Positions 37,486 to 46,280 of a stretch of 64,000 bases of DNA are shown here, piece after piece. The notes under the pieces were generated by a model. It ran no database searches. It was given only the letters and a program-made list of their open reading frames with translations, and was not told the DNA's origin. A program made the position numbers and the translations under genes. The stretch covers positions 124,001 through 188,000 of the forward strand of contig NZ_CP155619.1 in the NCBI RefSeq assembly GCF_039697315.1, in the 5' to 3' direction. Each line of letters opens with the position of its first letter. Within the stretch, counting starts at the first letter, position 1. Source of the DNA: Pseudomonas abietaniphila (GTDB lineage Bacteria; Pseudomonadota; Gammaproteobacteria; Pseudomonadales; Pseudomonadaceae).

Positions 37486-37833
37486 TTAGAAAAGCGTGCT
37501 GAAGGTGGAGAAATTCGGCTTGTCGTCAAATCCGTCAGCCGTACGCTCGTCCTGGCACACACGAATGGATAAAAGCGCATTGCTCGCGATCAACCGTTCG
37601 AAGAAAGGCTGAAACACGCGCTCGACGCTCATGCGCATGGAATCTTCGGTCAACCACACGCCCTGAATGATCCAGCGAGCCAACCCACTGACGTCGCTGT
37701 GAAGCTGACAGCCGACGCAGCCAGCGTCGTCGTTTGCCTGGTCTACCGAGTCTCTTAGCAGCTGGCCGCAATGGGCCAGAAGGTGTTCACGCGTGTGAAT
37801 CAGAACGACTCGGGATGCGGATTGAACGTTCAT
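37486..37833 (-). CDS. Antibiotic-biosynthesis-monooxygenase (ABM) domain protein
   Basis: A 115-residue protein with a dimeric alpha/beta-barrel look: strand-helix pattern around DAGCVGCQLHSDVSG and ARWIIQGVWLTEDSM. ABM-fold proteins include small oxygenases and heme or aldehyde-handling enzymes, often of unknown function. It is 52 bp upstream of the chloroperoxidase-like gene in the same direction, so the two may be co-transcribed. Confidence 0.7.
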   Translation of the reverse strand: MNVQSASRVVLIHTREHLLAHCGQLLRDSVDQANDDAGCVGCQLHSDVSGLARWIIQGVWLTEDSMRMSVERVFQPFFERLIASNALLSIRVCQDERTADGFDDKPNFSTFSTLF

Positions 37834-38070
37834 AGAGCTCTCCAGTTAACGGCTGCGCTTCCAACGGCGGCTGAGCGGCGTATGGATGTGGCTGGCCTGG
37901 TGGATATCATCGGTCGCCCGGACGGTGACCGCTATCGTCGATTCGGATAGCAGGCCTAAACCTTCGTATGACGCACAGGCACTCGTACTCGCCGTGGAAA
38001 GGCGATGGCGCTGGAGATGTCGGGATAAAGAGAGGCCTGCACAGCGCATGAACGGCTGACGGGCAGAAAC

Positions 38071-38101
38071 AAAAAAGGCCAGCGCAATGCGCTGGCCTTT
38101 T
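38071..38101. terminator. Bidirectional intrinsic terminator
   Basis: AAAAAAGGCCAGCGCA followed by its complement TGCGCTGGCCTTTTT gives a long GC stem with an A-run on one side and a T-run on the other. On the minus strand it follows tRNA-Asn. Confidence 0.9.
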
Positions 38102-38113
38102 CAGTGTTTCGTA

Positions 38114-38189
<76 letters not shown>

Positions 38190-38293
38190 ATGCCGGCTAT
38201 CTTACTGCCTGAAAAAGAGAAGTCAAGCGGCCACCTGAAAAAAATTAGCAGGATAATCAGGTGGTTAATCGATTAAACGCTCGTCAGACGAAA

Positions 38294-38327
38294 ACGCCCC
38301 GTGCGGCACTCACCGTACGAGGCGTTC
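38294..38327. terminator. Terminator of the succinate-semialdehyde dehydrogenase gene
   Basis: AACGCC(C)CGTGCGG and CCGTACG(A)GGCGTT form an imperfect stem just after the dehydrogenase stop on the minus strand, followed there by TTTTCG. Confidence 0.7.
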
Positions 38328-38347
38328 ATTCATCGGCTCAGTCCGGC

Positions 38348-39739
38348 TTAACGACGATCGAGCCAGACGGTCTGCGCGTTGCAGAATTCGCGGATGCCGA
38401 AGTGCGACAGCTCGCGACCAAAACCGCTTTTCTTCACGCCACCGATTGGCACACGGGCATCGGAAGCCGTGTATCCGTTGATGAACACACCGCCCGTTTC
38501 CAGACGAGCGGCGATGTCGCGCGCTTTCTGCTCATCTGCGGTCCAGACGCTGCCAGCCAGGCCGAACTCACTGTCATTGGCCAGTTCAACCGCATGTTCG
38601 GCGTCCTGGGCGACGATCAGTGAAGCGACCGGGCCGAACAATTCTTCTTTGAAAGAGGTCATGCTCGGCGTCACATTCGACAGGATGGTCGGCGCGTAGT
38701 AGTTGCCCTCACCTGCCAGCTTTGCGCCGCCGAACAACAAGGTCGCGCCCTCGCCGACGGTCTTTTGTACCTGAGCGTGGAGCTCATCGCGCAAGTCGTA
38801 ACGGGCCATCGGGCCAATGTAATGTTCTTCGACCAACGGATCGCCGACTTTCAGTGCCTTGACCGCCGCCACGAATTTTTCGGTGAACGCCGGCAATACG
38901 CTCTCTTCGACGATGATGCGCTTGGCGGCCACACAGATCTGGCCGCTGTTCTGATACCGCCCGACCGTTGCCGCTTTAACAGCCTCGTCGAGGTCCGCAT
39001 CGGCGAGCACGATGAACGGATCGGAGCCGCCCAGTTCCAGTACGCACTTCTTCAGCGCCGCGCCCGCCTGAGCGGCGATCGCCGACCCAGCGCGCACGCT
39101 GCCAGTGACCGCCACCGCCGCAATGCGCGGATCGGCAATGGCCGTGGACACGCCTTCGTTGGTGACGTTGATGACCTCGAAGACACCCTCGGGCAATCCG
39201 GCTTCAACCCAGGCATCGCGCAACAGGTAGGCGCAGCCCATGACGTTCGGCGCATGCTTGAGCACGTAGGTATTGCCTGCAAGGATCATCGGAATCGCGC
39301 CGCGCAGCACTTGCCAGATCGGGAAGTTCCACGGCATCACGGTCAGGATCGGGCCCAACGGCAGATAGTCGATGTACGCCTTGTCATTTTCGACCGGGGT
39401 TTTTTCCGGGGTCAGCATGGCGGGGCCGTTTTCGGCGTACCACTCGCAGGTGACGGCGCACTTTTCGACTTCACCACGGGCCTGAGCGATCGGCTTGCCC
39501 ATTTCGGCGGTGATCATCTGCGCAATCGTCTCGGCGTTGTTGCGCAGCGCCTTGGCCATCTTGCGCAATTGCTCGGCGCGCACACTCACCGGTTGTTTGC
39601 GCCAGAATTTAAAGCCCGCTGCGCTGCGTGCAAGTGATTGCTCGAGCTCGGCGGCGGTTTCGAACGGATATTCGGCAAAGACCACGCCGGTGGCAGGGTT
39701 CAGCGAGATGGCGTGGGTCGCAGAGGCGTGTTTGTACAT
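38348..39739 (-). CDS. sad: NAD(P)-dependent succinate-semialdehyde dehydrogenase
   Basis: The 463-residue aldehyde dehydrogenase oxidises succinate semialdehyde to succinate, the last step of GABA/putrescine use. It has the cofactor-binding WNFPIWQVLRGAIPM, intact general-base Glu in VLELGGSDPF and catalytic Cys in NSGQICVAAKR. Length and the YKHASATHAISLNPATG start fit the Sad (YneI) branch. It is divergent from a PtrR-like LysR gene, the arrangement seen for yneI/yneJ in enterobacteria. Confidence 0.9.
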   Translation of the reverse strand: MYKHASATHAISLNPATGVVFAEYPFETAAELEQSLARSAAGFKFWRKQPVSVRAEQLRKMAKALRNNAETIAQMITAEMGKPIAQARGEVEKCAVTCEWYAENGPAMLTPEKTPVENDKAYIDYLPLGPILTVMPWNFPIWQVLRGAIPMILAGNTYVLKHAPNVMGCAYLLRDAWVEAGLPEGVFEVINVTNEGVSTAIADPRIAAVAVTGSVRAGSAIAAQAGAALKKCVLELGGSDPFIVLADADLDEAVKAATVGRYQNSGQICVAAKRIIVEESVLPAFTEKFVAAVKALKVGDPLVEEHYIGPMARYDLRDELHAQVQKTVGEGATLLFGGAKLAGEGNYYAPTILSNVTPSMTSFKEELFGPVASLIVAQDAEHAVELANDSEFGLAGSVWTADEQKARDIAARLETGGVFINGYTASDARVPIGGVKKSGFGRELSHFGIREFCNAQTVWLDRR

Positions 39740-39891
39740 AACGAAATCCTGTTGAATGGGTGTGATCTTAACCGTCAGGCGAACACCCGTTGCTGAAGTC
39801 TTGAGACCACGATAGGCTCTCGGCGGAATTTCCGATAATGAATAATTATCAAAAATACATTCTCAATTCGAGAAAGACTGAGACCTCGCTC

Positions 39892-40791
39892 ATGGACCTG
39901 ACCCAACTCGAGCTTTTCAAGGCCATCACCGAAGAAGGCAGCATCACCGCCGCCGCGCAGCGCCTGCATCGCGTGCCTTCAAACCTGACCACACGTATCA
40001 AGCAACTGGAGCAGGAACTGGGCGTCGATCTGTTCATTCGAGAGAAACTGCGGTTACGGCTCTCGCCCACAGGCTGGACGTTTCTCGATTACACGCGGCG
40101 TATTCTGGATCTGGTCGAAGAGGCCAGACAGGCGACCTCGGGGTCGGAACCACAAGGCGTGTTTTCGCTGGGTTCGATGGAAAGTACGGCGGCGGTGCGC
40201 ATCCCTTCCCTGCTGGCGGAATTCCATCAGCGTTATCCGAAGGTCGAACTGGACCTGTCCACCGGACCTTCCGGCGACATGATCGATGGCGTGCTGTCGG
40301 GTCGGCTCAGCGCGGCATTCGTCGACGGTCCGCTGCGCCATCCTGAGCTGGAAGGGATCGAATTGTTCGAGGAGGAAATGCTGCTGATCACGGCCGCGAG
40401 CCATGAGCCTGTGACGCGGGCACTGGATGTGAACAGCAAGACGGTCTATGCGTTTCGCCAGAACTGCTCCTACAGGCGACATTTTGAGGCCTGGTTCAAA
40501 GCGGACATGGCAACGCCGGGCAAGATATTCGAGATGGAGTCCTATCACGGGATGCTCGCCTGCGTGACCGCTGGCGCGGGCGTGGCGATGATTCCACGCA
40601 GCATGCTGGAAAGCATGCCAGGCAGCCGCAACGTCAACGCGTACCCGTTGAGCGAGGCGTTTCGCTACCTGAACATCTGGCTGACGTGGCGGCGCGGCAT
40701 ACGCTCGCCCGCATTGAACACCTTCATCGATCTGGTGCAGACGGCCGTAAACGAAACGTCGCCGCCCGCCTCTCCATCCATTCCGGCTTGA
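39892..40791 (+). CDS. ptrR: LysR-family regulator, PtrR-like
   Basis: The ~299-residue protein has a LysR N-terminus ([21 protein letters not shown] in part, with [18 protein letters not shown]) and a substrate-binding effector domain. ATG 39892 gives the normal LysR start; an 18-residue extension to 39838 is open but unlike the family. The position next to sad suggests the putrescine-utilisation regulator PtrR (YneJ) role, controlling sad. Confidence 0.8.
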   Translation: MDLTQLELFKAITEEGSITAAAQRLHRVPSNLTTRIKQLEQELGVDLFIREKLRLRLSPTGWTFLDYTRRILDLVEEARQATSGSEPQGVFSLGSMESTAAVRIPSLLAEFHQRYPKVELDLSTGPSGDMIDGVLSGRLSAAFVDGPLRHPELEGIELFEEEMLLITAASHEPVTRALDVNSKTVYAFRQNCSYRRHFEAWFKADMATPGKIFEMESYHGMLACVTAGAGVAMIPRSMLESMPGSRNVNAYPLSEAFRYLNIWLTWRRGIRSPALNTFIDLVQTAVNETSPPASPSIPA

Positions 40792-40801
40792 CGCCCGGTG
40801 C

Positions 40802-41002
40802 TCAGCAGCAACGCGCGTTACATTGGCGCTGACTGTAACGGGCCTTCTCGCGTTCACGAAAGAACGCTTCATAAGTCATCACGGGCTCGTCCGGGTGTTG
40901 CTTGGCCATGAACGCGAGATACCCGTCGTAGTCAGGCATGCCCAACATCAAACGCGCAGCGCGGCTGGCACGTGCAACGGCAGCAAGGGTTTTAGTGAGC
41001 AT
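40802..41002 (-). CDS. YbdD/YjiX family small protein
   Basis: From ATG 41002 (AGGAG eight bases upstream) the product has 66 residues, the normal family size. The family blocks MLGMPDYDGYLAFM, HPDEPVMTYEAFFRER and ARY are clear. In other bacteria this gene follows a CstA/BtsT carbon-starvation peptide/pyruvate transporter; no such gene is beside it here. The tail ends RQCNARCC with three Cys. Confidence 0.88.
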   Translation of the reverse strand: MLTKTLAAVARASRAARLMLGMPDYDGYLAFMAKQHPDEPVMTYEAFFREREKARYSQRQCNARCC

Positions 41003-41128
41003 GGGGCGATCTCCTGAAAGCGAGGCCACTAGAATGCGCTCGATCACGGTATTTTGCACTGCGCAGATGGCACGTCTTTAAGCCATATCAGCCTGCTCGA
41101 CCGCATACTCGATGCGGCGCACCCTGGA

Positions 41129-41527
41129 TCAACCTTGCCGCCGGACCGCCACGCATTTGATCTCGACCAACAGGCCGGGATGCGCAAGCTCGCTCACGCC
41201 GATACAGGTCCAGGCGCACGTGCCTTGGGGAAACAGGCGATTCTTCACGTCGCGAAATACCGTCATGTGCTGCGACATGTCGACATGGTACGTCGTCATG
41301 TCAACCACATCCTCGAAGCGGCAACCTCCAGCAGCGAGCACACTGCGCAGGTTCTCCCAAGCCGCGACGAACTGCTGCTCGGGGTCTTCGATGACCTGAA
41401 GGTCGGCAGTACGGCCAACTTGCCCGGCACAAAACAGGGTCTCGGCCACCCTGACAGCGGGTGCATAGCTCGCTCGGGCGACGATAACCTTCATGGCATC
41501 TGGAACGATGATTTCGCGGTCGGTCAC
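41129..41527 (-). CDS. Rid family (RidA-like) protein
   Basis: The 132-residue protein has the Rid/YjgF fold blocks LFCAGQVG, QFVAAWENLRSVLAAGG and MTTYHVDMSQHMTVFRDVK. The Arg that binds the imine carboxylate in true RidA (in an RSCVEV-like motif) is replaced: the site reads CAWTCIGVSEL, with Trp. It probably belongs to a Rid subgroup of other function. Confidence 0.85.
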   Translation of the reverse strand: MTDREIIVPDAMKVIVARASYAPAVRVAETLFCAGQVGRTADLQVIEDPEQQFVAAWENLRSVLAAGGCRFEDVVDMTTYHVDMSQHMTVFRDVKNRLFPQGTCAWTCIGVSELAHPGLLVEIKCVAVRRQG

Positions 41528-41655
41528 GGGACAGTCCTCAGGCAGTGTTCAAAGGGCGAGAATCTATCAGTTGTGGCATGCGGCTGCCTAACGACGGAAA
41601 CCGTTTGGCCTGGGCATCCACCGATGCGGGTCTGACGGCCGCGATAAATCGCAGG

Positions 41656-41689
41656 CATAAAAAAACGCTGCATCAGATGCAGCGTTTTT
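41656..41689. terminator. Intrinsic terminator
   Basis: AAAAACGCTGCATC AG and ATGCAGCGTTTTT form a strong stem with A- and T-runs, downstream of the DUF2790 gene on the minus strand and usable in both directions. Confidence 0.88.
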
Positions 41690-41725
41690 GTGTGCGGCTA
41701 TCAGCATAAATCACTACCAGATCGA

Positions 41726-42004
41726 TTAGCCGTTCTGACGGCCGTAACCCATGGTGGTGTATTCCAGGCTGTGGGAGACGCCCGAGCCATCCACGTAGAT
41801 CATGGTCGATTTAACCAGGCCGTCGACTTTTTCAGGGTCTTGAGCGGTTTTGACGCTGGTGACCTTGGCAACGTCGATGCCTTTGTGACGGTTGTACTGC
41901 TCGACCTGAGTCAAAGGCTGTGCGCTGGTTTGGGTGTCAGCGAAGGCGCTGACGGAAGCGAATGCGGCGAATACTGACAAGGCTGCGAAGGCTAAGGTTT
42001 TCAT
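41726..42004 (-). CDS. DUF2790 domain exported small protein
   Basis: From ATG 42004 (GGAGA upstream) the 92-residue product has a signal peptide (MKTLAFAALSVFAAFASVSAFA) and the DUF2790 pattern: DVAKVTSVK, MIYVDGSGVSHSLEY. These small periplasmic proteins occur in many copies in Pseudomonas; their function is unknown. The in-frame extension to 42085 is not supported. Confidence 0.9.
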   Translation of the reverse strand: MKTLAFAALSVFAAFASVSAFADTQTSAQPLTQVEQYNRHKGIDVAKVTSVKTAQDPEKVDGLVKSTMIYVDGSGVSHSLEYTTMGYGRQNG

Positions 42005-42756
42005 TTTTAAATCTCCAGAAAGGGGCTTGAGTCGTAAGTAAGCAAAGCGTGTGTTCGTTTGCTTGTGGAGCTGATTCTTCACCATTGTTCTCGAGATGGT
42101 AAATATTTACGGTCGATAAGACACATTACCGGCGTTGATACCAGAAGATTGTTTCACTCTAAGTAACAGACTGTTGTTGCAAATGATGGCAACGCATTAG
42201 ATGCTGCGTGCGAATAACCGCGCCGTAGATTGGGCTAACTAATTATTTAGGCGCTTTACAGGATTAGGCTAAGGGTCTGATCGATCTATGCCCTTCCTGT
42301 TTGTTCGACTGATTCACCTATTTATTTCCATCCCCCTTATTTCGGAAAGCCAACCCTGCACGTCTTGATTCGAACTCGTGACGTGTCCGAGGGCATGGAT
42401 TACGTGGGGTGTGGACCAAAAGTGTTGGACGGCCCAGCGAGTCGCGCCTGTTGGGCAGTGGAATATTCCACGCAGGAAAAAGAGATTGGCTGGGCACTCA
42501 GGATGCTCAGGAGCCCGACGGGCGAGCGGGCTTCTTGCGAAATACTCAATATCCAGAACACCAGACCAAGAGTCTTTCGTAAAAACTTCCACGGGACGCT
42601 GCCTTGGGTGACAGGTCATGTGAATTAGCCGACCAGGCACTTTCTAATCTAACTAACAATGCAGAAAGGCCCCTGACGCTGGCGGTGACAGACAACGAAC
42701 AGGCAAAGAAAAAGCGATCACCCTGCCGCTGCGCAGGGTGATCGCTTTAACGTTCG
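42005..42756. other. AT-richer intergenic region with a doubtful ORF
   Basis: Base composition drops relative to the neighbours. On the minus strand 42314-42640 is open for 108 codons with a product rich in Arg, Pro, His and Cys, no signal and no family I can name with confidence; it may be part of another dispersed repeat. I do not call it a gene. The end holds the terminator of the repeat-protein gene. Confidence 0.4.
42710..42748. terminator. Terminator of the repeat-protein gene
   Basis: AAAGCGATCACCCTGC and GCAGGGTGATCGCTTT pair almost perfectly around a short GC loop, directly after the stop of the gene that ends at 42757 on the minus strand. Confidence 0.88.
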
Positions 42757-43935
42757 CTATTTGGTGAGTCGATCGTAGTCCATCTCACCGGCCAGTTCAC
42801 GGAAGTTCATGTGGTCCAATGGCTTGGCTGCCGTACGCCCGGCACCGACCTGATCGGAACCGTCGGATGCCAGCCCGCGCTCAGGCTTACCGTTGGCAGC
42901 GACAGCGTTGGCGCCTACGTGATCGGCACCGTCGGCGGCGACACGGTTAGCGCCAACGCGATCCGCGCCATCGGCGGCGACACGGTTTGCGCCCACGCGA
43001 TCAGCGCCATCGGCAGCGACACGGTTTGCACCGACACGATCAGCGCCATCGGCAGCGACACGGTTTGCACCCACACGATCCGCACCATCGGCGGCAACGC
43101 GGTTAGCACCCACACGATCCGCGCCATCGGCAGCCACACGGTTTGCACCGACACGATCCGCGCCATCGGCAGCTACGCGGTTTGCACCGACACGATCCGC
43201 ACCATCGGCAGCGACGCGGTTAGCACCCACGCGATCCGCGCCATCGGCAGCCACACGGTTTGCACCGACACGATCCGCGCCATCGGCAGCCACACGGTTT
43301 GCACCGACACGATCCGCACCATCGGCGGCGACGCGGTTAGCACCCACGCGATCCGCACCATCGGCAGCCACACGGTTTGCACCGACACGATCCGCGCCAT
43401 CGGCAGCGACACGGTTAGCACCGACACGATCCGCGCCATCGGCAGCCACACGGTTTGCACCCACGCGATCCGCGCCATCGGCAGCGACGCGGTTTGCACC
43501 GACACGATCCGCACCATCGGCGGCGACGCGGTTAGCACCCACGCGGTCCGCGCCATCAGCGGCGAGTTTCGCGGCACCTACGTGATCGGCACCGTCGGAG
43601 GCCGTAGCGTTGGCGCCGACGTGATCTGCGCCGTCGGCTGCGACACGATTGGCCCCCACGCGGTCTGCGCCATCTGAGGCCAGCTTGCTGGCACCTACGT
43701 GGTCAGCACCATCGGCGGCTGTTGCGTTGGCCCCGACATGATCAGCGCCATCGGAAGCCGTCGCGTTCGCCCCGACATGATCAGCGCCATCGGAGGCTGT
43801 TCTGTTAGGGCCGACTTTCTCGGAACCGTATTCCGCAACCGTCTTGCCCTCATTCACATCTGAGGCTGCATACGCAGCCGACACGCCCAAGGCCAGCACG
43901 GAAACCGTCAGGCCCCAAATCATTTGTCTCTTCAT
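42757..43935 (-). CDS. Exported protein of 23 tandem 13-residue repeats, function unknown
   Basis: From ATG 43935 (GGAGCA upstream) the product has 392 residues: a signal peptide (MKRQMIWGL..., cleavage near AYAAS), about 20 residues of lead-in, 23 consecutive 13-residue units of the form VAADGADRVGANR, and a 48-residue tail ending MDYDRLTK. The first seven units vary (TASDGADHVGANA, LASDGADHVGAAK); the next run is identical in protein. The repeats are rich in Asp, Gly, Ala and Asn and contain one Arg or His each; Cys is absent. No membrane anchor or sorting motif is seen. I recognise no named family; it should be periplasmic or secreted. A TTG at 43950 is a less likely start. Confidence 0.85.
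   Translation of the reverse strand: MKRQMIWGLTVSVLALGVSAAYAASDVNEGKTVAEYGSEKVGPNRTASDGADHVGANATASDGADHVGANATAADGADHVGASKLASDGADRVGANRVAADGADHVGANATASDGADHVGAAKLAADGADRVGANRVAADGADRVGANRVAADGADRVGANRVAADGADRVGANRVAADGADRVGANRVAADGADRVGANRVAADGADRVGANRVAADGADRVGANRVAADGADRVGANRVAADGADRVGANRVAADGADRVGANRVAADGADRVGANRVAADGADRVGANRVAADGADRVGANRVAADGADRVGANRVAADGADRVGANRVAADGADHVGANAVAANGKPERGLASDGSDQVGAGRTAAKPLDHMNFRELAGEMDYDRLTK
42904..43800. repeat. 39-bp coding minisatellite, 23 units
   Basis: 897 bp = 23 x 39 bp with no frame change. Units differ at third codon positions (for example GCC/ATC versus ACC/ATC on the plus strand) while the protein stays the same, so the array has persisted under selection for its protein sequence and is not a very recent slippage product. 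Confidence 0.92.
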
Positions 43936-44671
43936 AACCGAGTGCTCCAAGTGTCATGTCGGTTGATGTGAGCAAGATGCTCGGATGGTTGCCTACCTCG
44001 GCACTATTGTCTTCTTGGACATTCCATAACTTACGCTTTAAATGCGGAACGCCGATAAACGCTCGACGGCTATTTGAGTGGGTCAGTCAGCCGATCCAGT
44101 TGAACCGAACGGTTAATTAAAAACAGCGATCACACACGTTAACCTCAGGATAGTCCTCGCAGGGCCATTGTGCCCGTCTCTCAACGACGACCTGCCAAAT
44201 GGCGGCTTATCTTATCCATTTCCGTTCGATCCAGCGCTGGGTTATTAGTTCGCCAGTTAGAGATAAAAGCACGATCAGGCAAGTTCGGCCAATAACACCT
44301 AAGTATGGAGTGACGAGGAGCAGCATTGCGTACTGAACCAAACTGAGGCCAAAGTAGTGCACCGAATAAGGGCATGACAGACGCCACGCTATAAAAGCCA
44401 TCAGCCATAACTTGCAAGTACTTGATTCGTGACGGGCTTATAAAATCCGCAAGGGCGCCTAACGCCCTAACGGCCGCTTCACTTTCTTAACACTGAACGC
44501 AGACTTTCTGTGGAGGCAATGCCTCTGGAACAATCGCGCCAGAGCACTGCAAAGCCCCCATCATTCTGGTTAATGACGACCATGAAGACGATTGTCTTCA
44601 GGTTTCCGAGCCGTCACGTAACATCCCCCCATCACTTACCGCCCCATTGTCTACCTGAAGGACTCACGACC
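43936..44671. other. Intergenic region with possible gene remnant
   Basis: The first part holds the repeat-protein promoter. On the minus strand 44207-44401 encodes a 64-residue hydrophobic frame (two predicted membrane stretches, ending WIERKWIR), and an overlapping frame carries on upstream of it (residues like RIKYLQVMADGFYSVAS), which could be a frameshifted small membrane-protein gene. Low GC and lack of a clear start make it doubtful. Confidence 0.35.
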
Positions 44672-44788
44672 ATGACTCTGCATCTGATCAACGCCGTCGC
44701 CCTCACCGCTGTCACCGTGTTCCTGGTCAACCGCGCCTTCGCACTGTACGACCTGGTCAATGCCGCCACCGTCTCCGAGCACATCTGA
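44672..44788 (+). CDS. Possible small membrane protein (38 residues)
   Basis: ATG 44672 is preceded by GAAGGA at a suitable distance. The product has one hydrophobic segment (INAVALTAVTVFLVNRAFAL) and a short polar tail. No family is recognised. The GC content and codon use are like real genes; coding is plausible, not shown. Confidence 0.4.
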   Translation: MTLHLINAVALTAVTVFLVNRAFALYDLVNAATVSEHI

Positions 44789-45108
44789 AACGGCCCGTGC
44801 CGCCTGAGATGTGCTCGGCATGCGCCGACCGCATTCAGGCGAACGGGTCCATTTGCCGCTTAAGTTTGTTCCCTTGCCCGTCTCCTGATGGTTGCCGTCC
44901 ATTTCCAGTGACACCTCAATGCCCGTGATCTGGCGCGTAGCGGCAGTAAACCGGCGAGCGCGATCTTTCTGGATAGACCAACGCGTCTGACTTTACTGCT
45001 GCTGCGCAGCAGATCGCGGGCAAGCGCGCTACGCCCTGCGGGCAGAAGCGGGATTATCCTGCGTCTCTCTGCGCCCTCCTGGCAGAAGTGCGTGTTCGAA
45101 CCCACGCC
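44789..45108. other. Intergenic region with REP half
   Basis: A REP half of the GCAGATCGCGGGCAAGCGCG type lies at about 45005-45033, the same family as the long inverted elements at 55.6-56.0 kb. Nothing else is recognised. Confidence 0.5.
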
Positions 45109-46029
45109 TTACGGCATGGGCCGGGTTTCCTGGGACATGAACTCGGTAATGCGTGAACGCAGCCAGCGCTCGGCAGGATCGTTGTCGTGCACGCCGCTCC
45201 AGACCATCGACAGCTCGGCCGGCTCGATCGGGAACGGCGGGTCTTCGGCGCGCAGAGCGCAACCTTCGACCAGCGCGCACGCGGCGTAATCCGGAACGGT
45301 GGCGATCAGTTCGGTGCCGGCCAGCAATGCACGCAGGCCACTGAACTGCGGCACGGCCACCACCACCCTTCTCGCCCGCCCCACCTTGGCCAGGTCGATG
45401 TCGATGTTGCCGGTCAGATCCCCCGAGAACGACACCATGGTGTGTGGACGCTCGCAGTAATCGTCCAGCGTCAATGTGCCGGGGCGTTTGTCGCCTCGCA
45501 GTACCTTGCAACCGATGTCGCGCAGCTTCTTGCGCTTGGCATTGGCGGGCAGCTCGGTGGTGTAGCTGATCCCGACCGAGATTTCACCCGACGCCAGCAA
45601 CGCCGGCATGAGCAAAAAGTTGGCCCGACGCACCACGACGATAATGCCCGGAGCTTCTTCACGCAGTTTGCTGAGCAACGGTGGAAACAGCCCGAATTCT
45701 GCATCGTCGGACAAACCGATGCGGAACACGTCGCAACTGGTGCTCGGGTCGAACTCCTTCGCACGGCTCACCGCGCCGGAGATGGTGTCCAGCGCCGGTT
45801 GCAGCTCTTTGAGGATGTCCAGCGCGCGGGCGGTCGGCTCCATCGCCCGACCGTTGCGCAGCAGCAAAGGATCGTCGAACAGATCTCGCAAGCGCGCCAG
45901 CGCCGCACTGATCGCCGGCTGTCCCATGAACAGCTTCTCGGCCACGCGGGTCAGGTTTCGTTCGAACATCAACGATTCGAAGATCACCAGCAAGTTCATG
46001 TCGACGCGACGCAGGTCATTGCGATTCAT
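45109..46029 (-). CDS. LysR-family regulator, NodD-like
   Basis: From ATG 46029 the product has 306 residues. The N-terminus DMNLLVIFESLMFERNLTRVA with QPAISAALARLRDLFDDPLL is typical of the NodD/LeuO/SyrM LysR group. The longer frame to 46215 adds 62 residues unlike a LysR. It is divergent from the OprD-family porin gene 251 bp away, the likely target. Confidence 0.88.
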   Translation of the reverse strand: MNRNDLRRVDMNLLVIFESLMFERNLTRVAEKLFMGQPAISAALARLRDLFDDPLLLRNGRAMEPTARALDILKELQPALDTISGAVSRAKEFDPSTSCDVFRIGLSDDAEFGLFPPLLSKLREEAPGIIVVVRRANFLLMPALLASGEISVGISYTTELPANAKRKKLRDIGCKVLRGDKRPGTLTLDDYCERPHTMVSFSGDLTGNIDIDLAKVGRARRVVVAVPQFSGLRALLAGTELIATVPDYAACALVEGCALRAEDPPFPIEPAELSMVWSGVHDNDPAERWLRSRITEFMSQETRPMP

Positions 46030-46280
46030 TGAGCGGTTCCGGTTGTCAGGGAGGGAGGCGTGAACAAATGCCTGCGCGAGACATAAGCTTGCCAGATATA
46101 CACCGCCACACCTCCCGGGAATTGAATAAATGTGCTCTTCGCGCGAGCAGGCGCCGTTTGGGGTCAGCAAACCCTGGCAGAGCACCGGTGGACTAAAAAG
46201 CGCACAGCGCAACAATCCCCTCTACCGCGCACCTGTCAGATTAGCCGCCTGCTTCCGATTTATCTCTAGAAGGCCGATTC

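Noticed and set aside
42314..42640. 108-codon minus-strand ORF
   Set aside because: No recognised domain; unusual composition and likely repeat origin; kept only as a note in the intergenic entry.
42811..43677. Long plus-strand frame opposite the repeat protein
   Set aside because: A 39-bp repeat keeps the opposite frame open by necessity; no signal peptide or ribosome site supports it, while the minus-strand gene has both plus a terminator.
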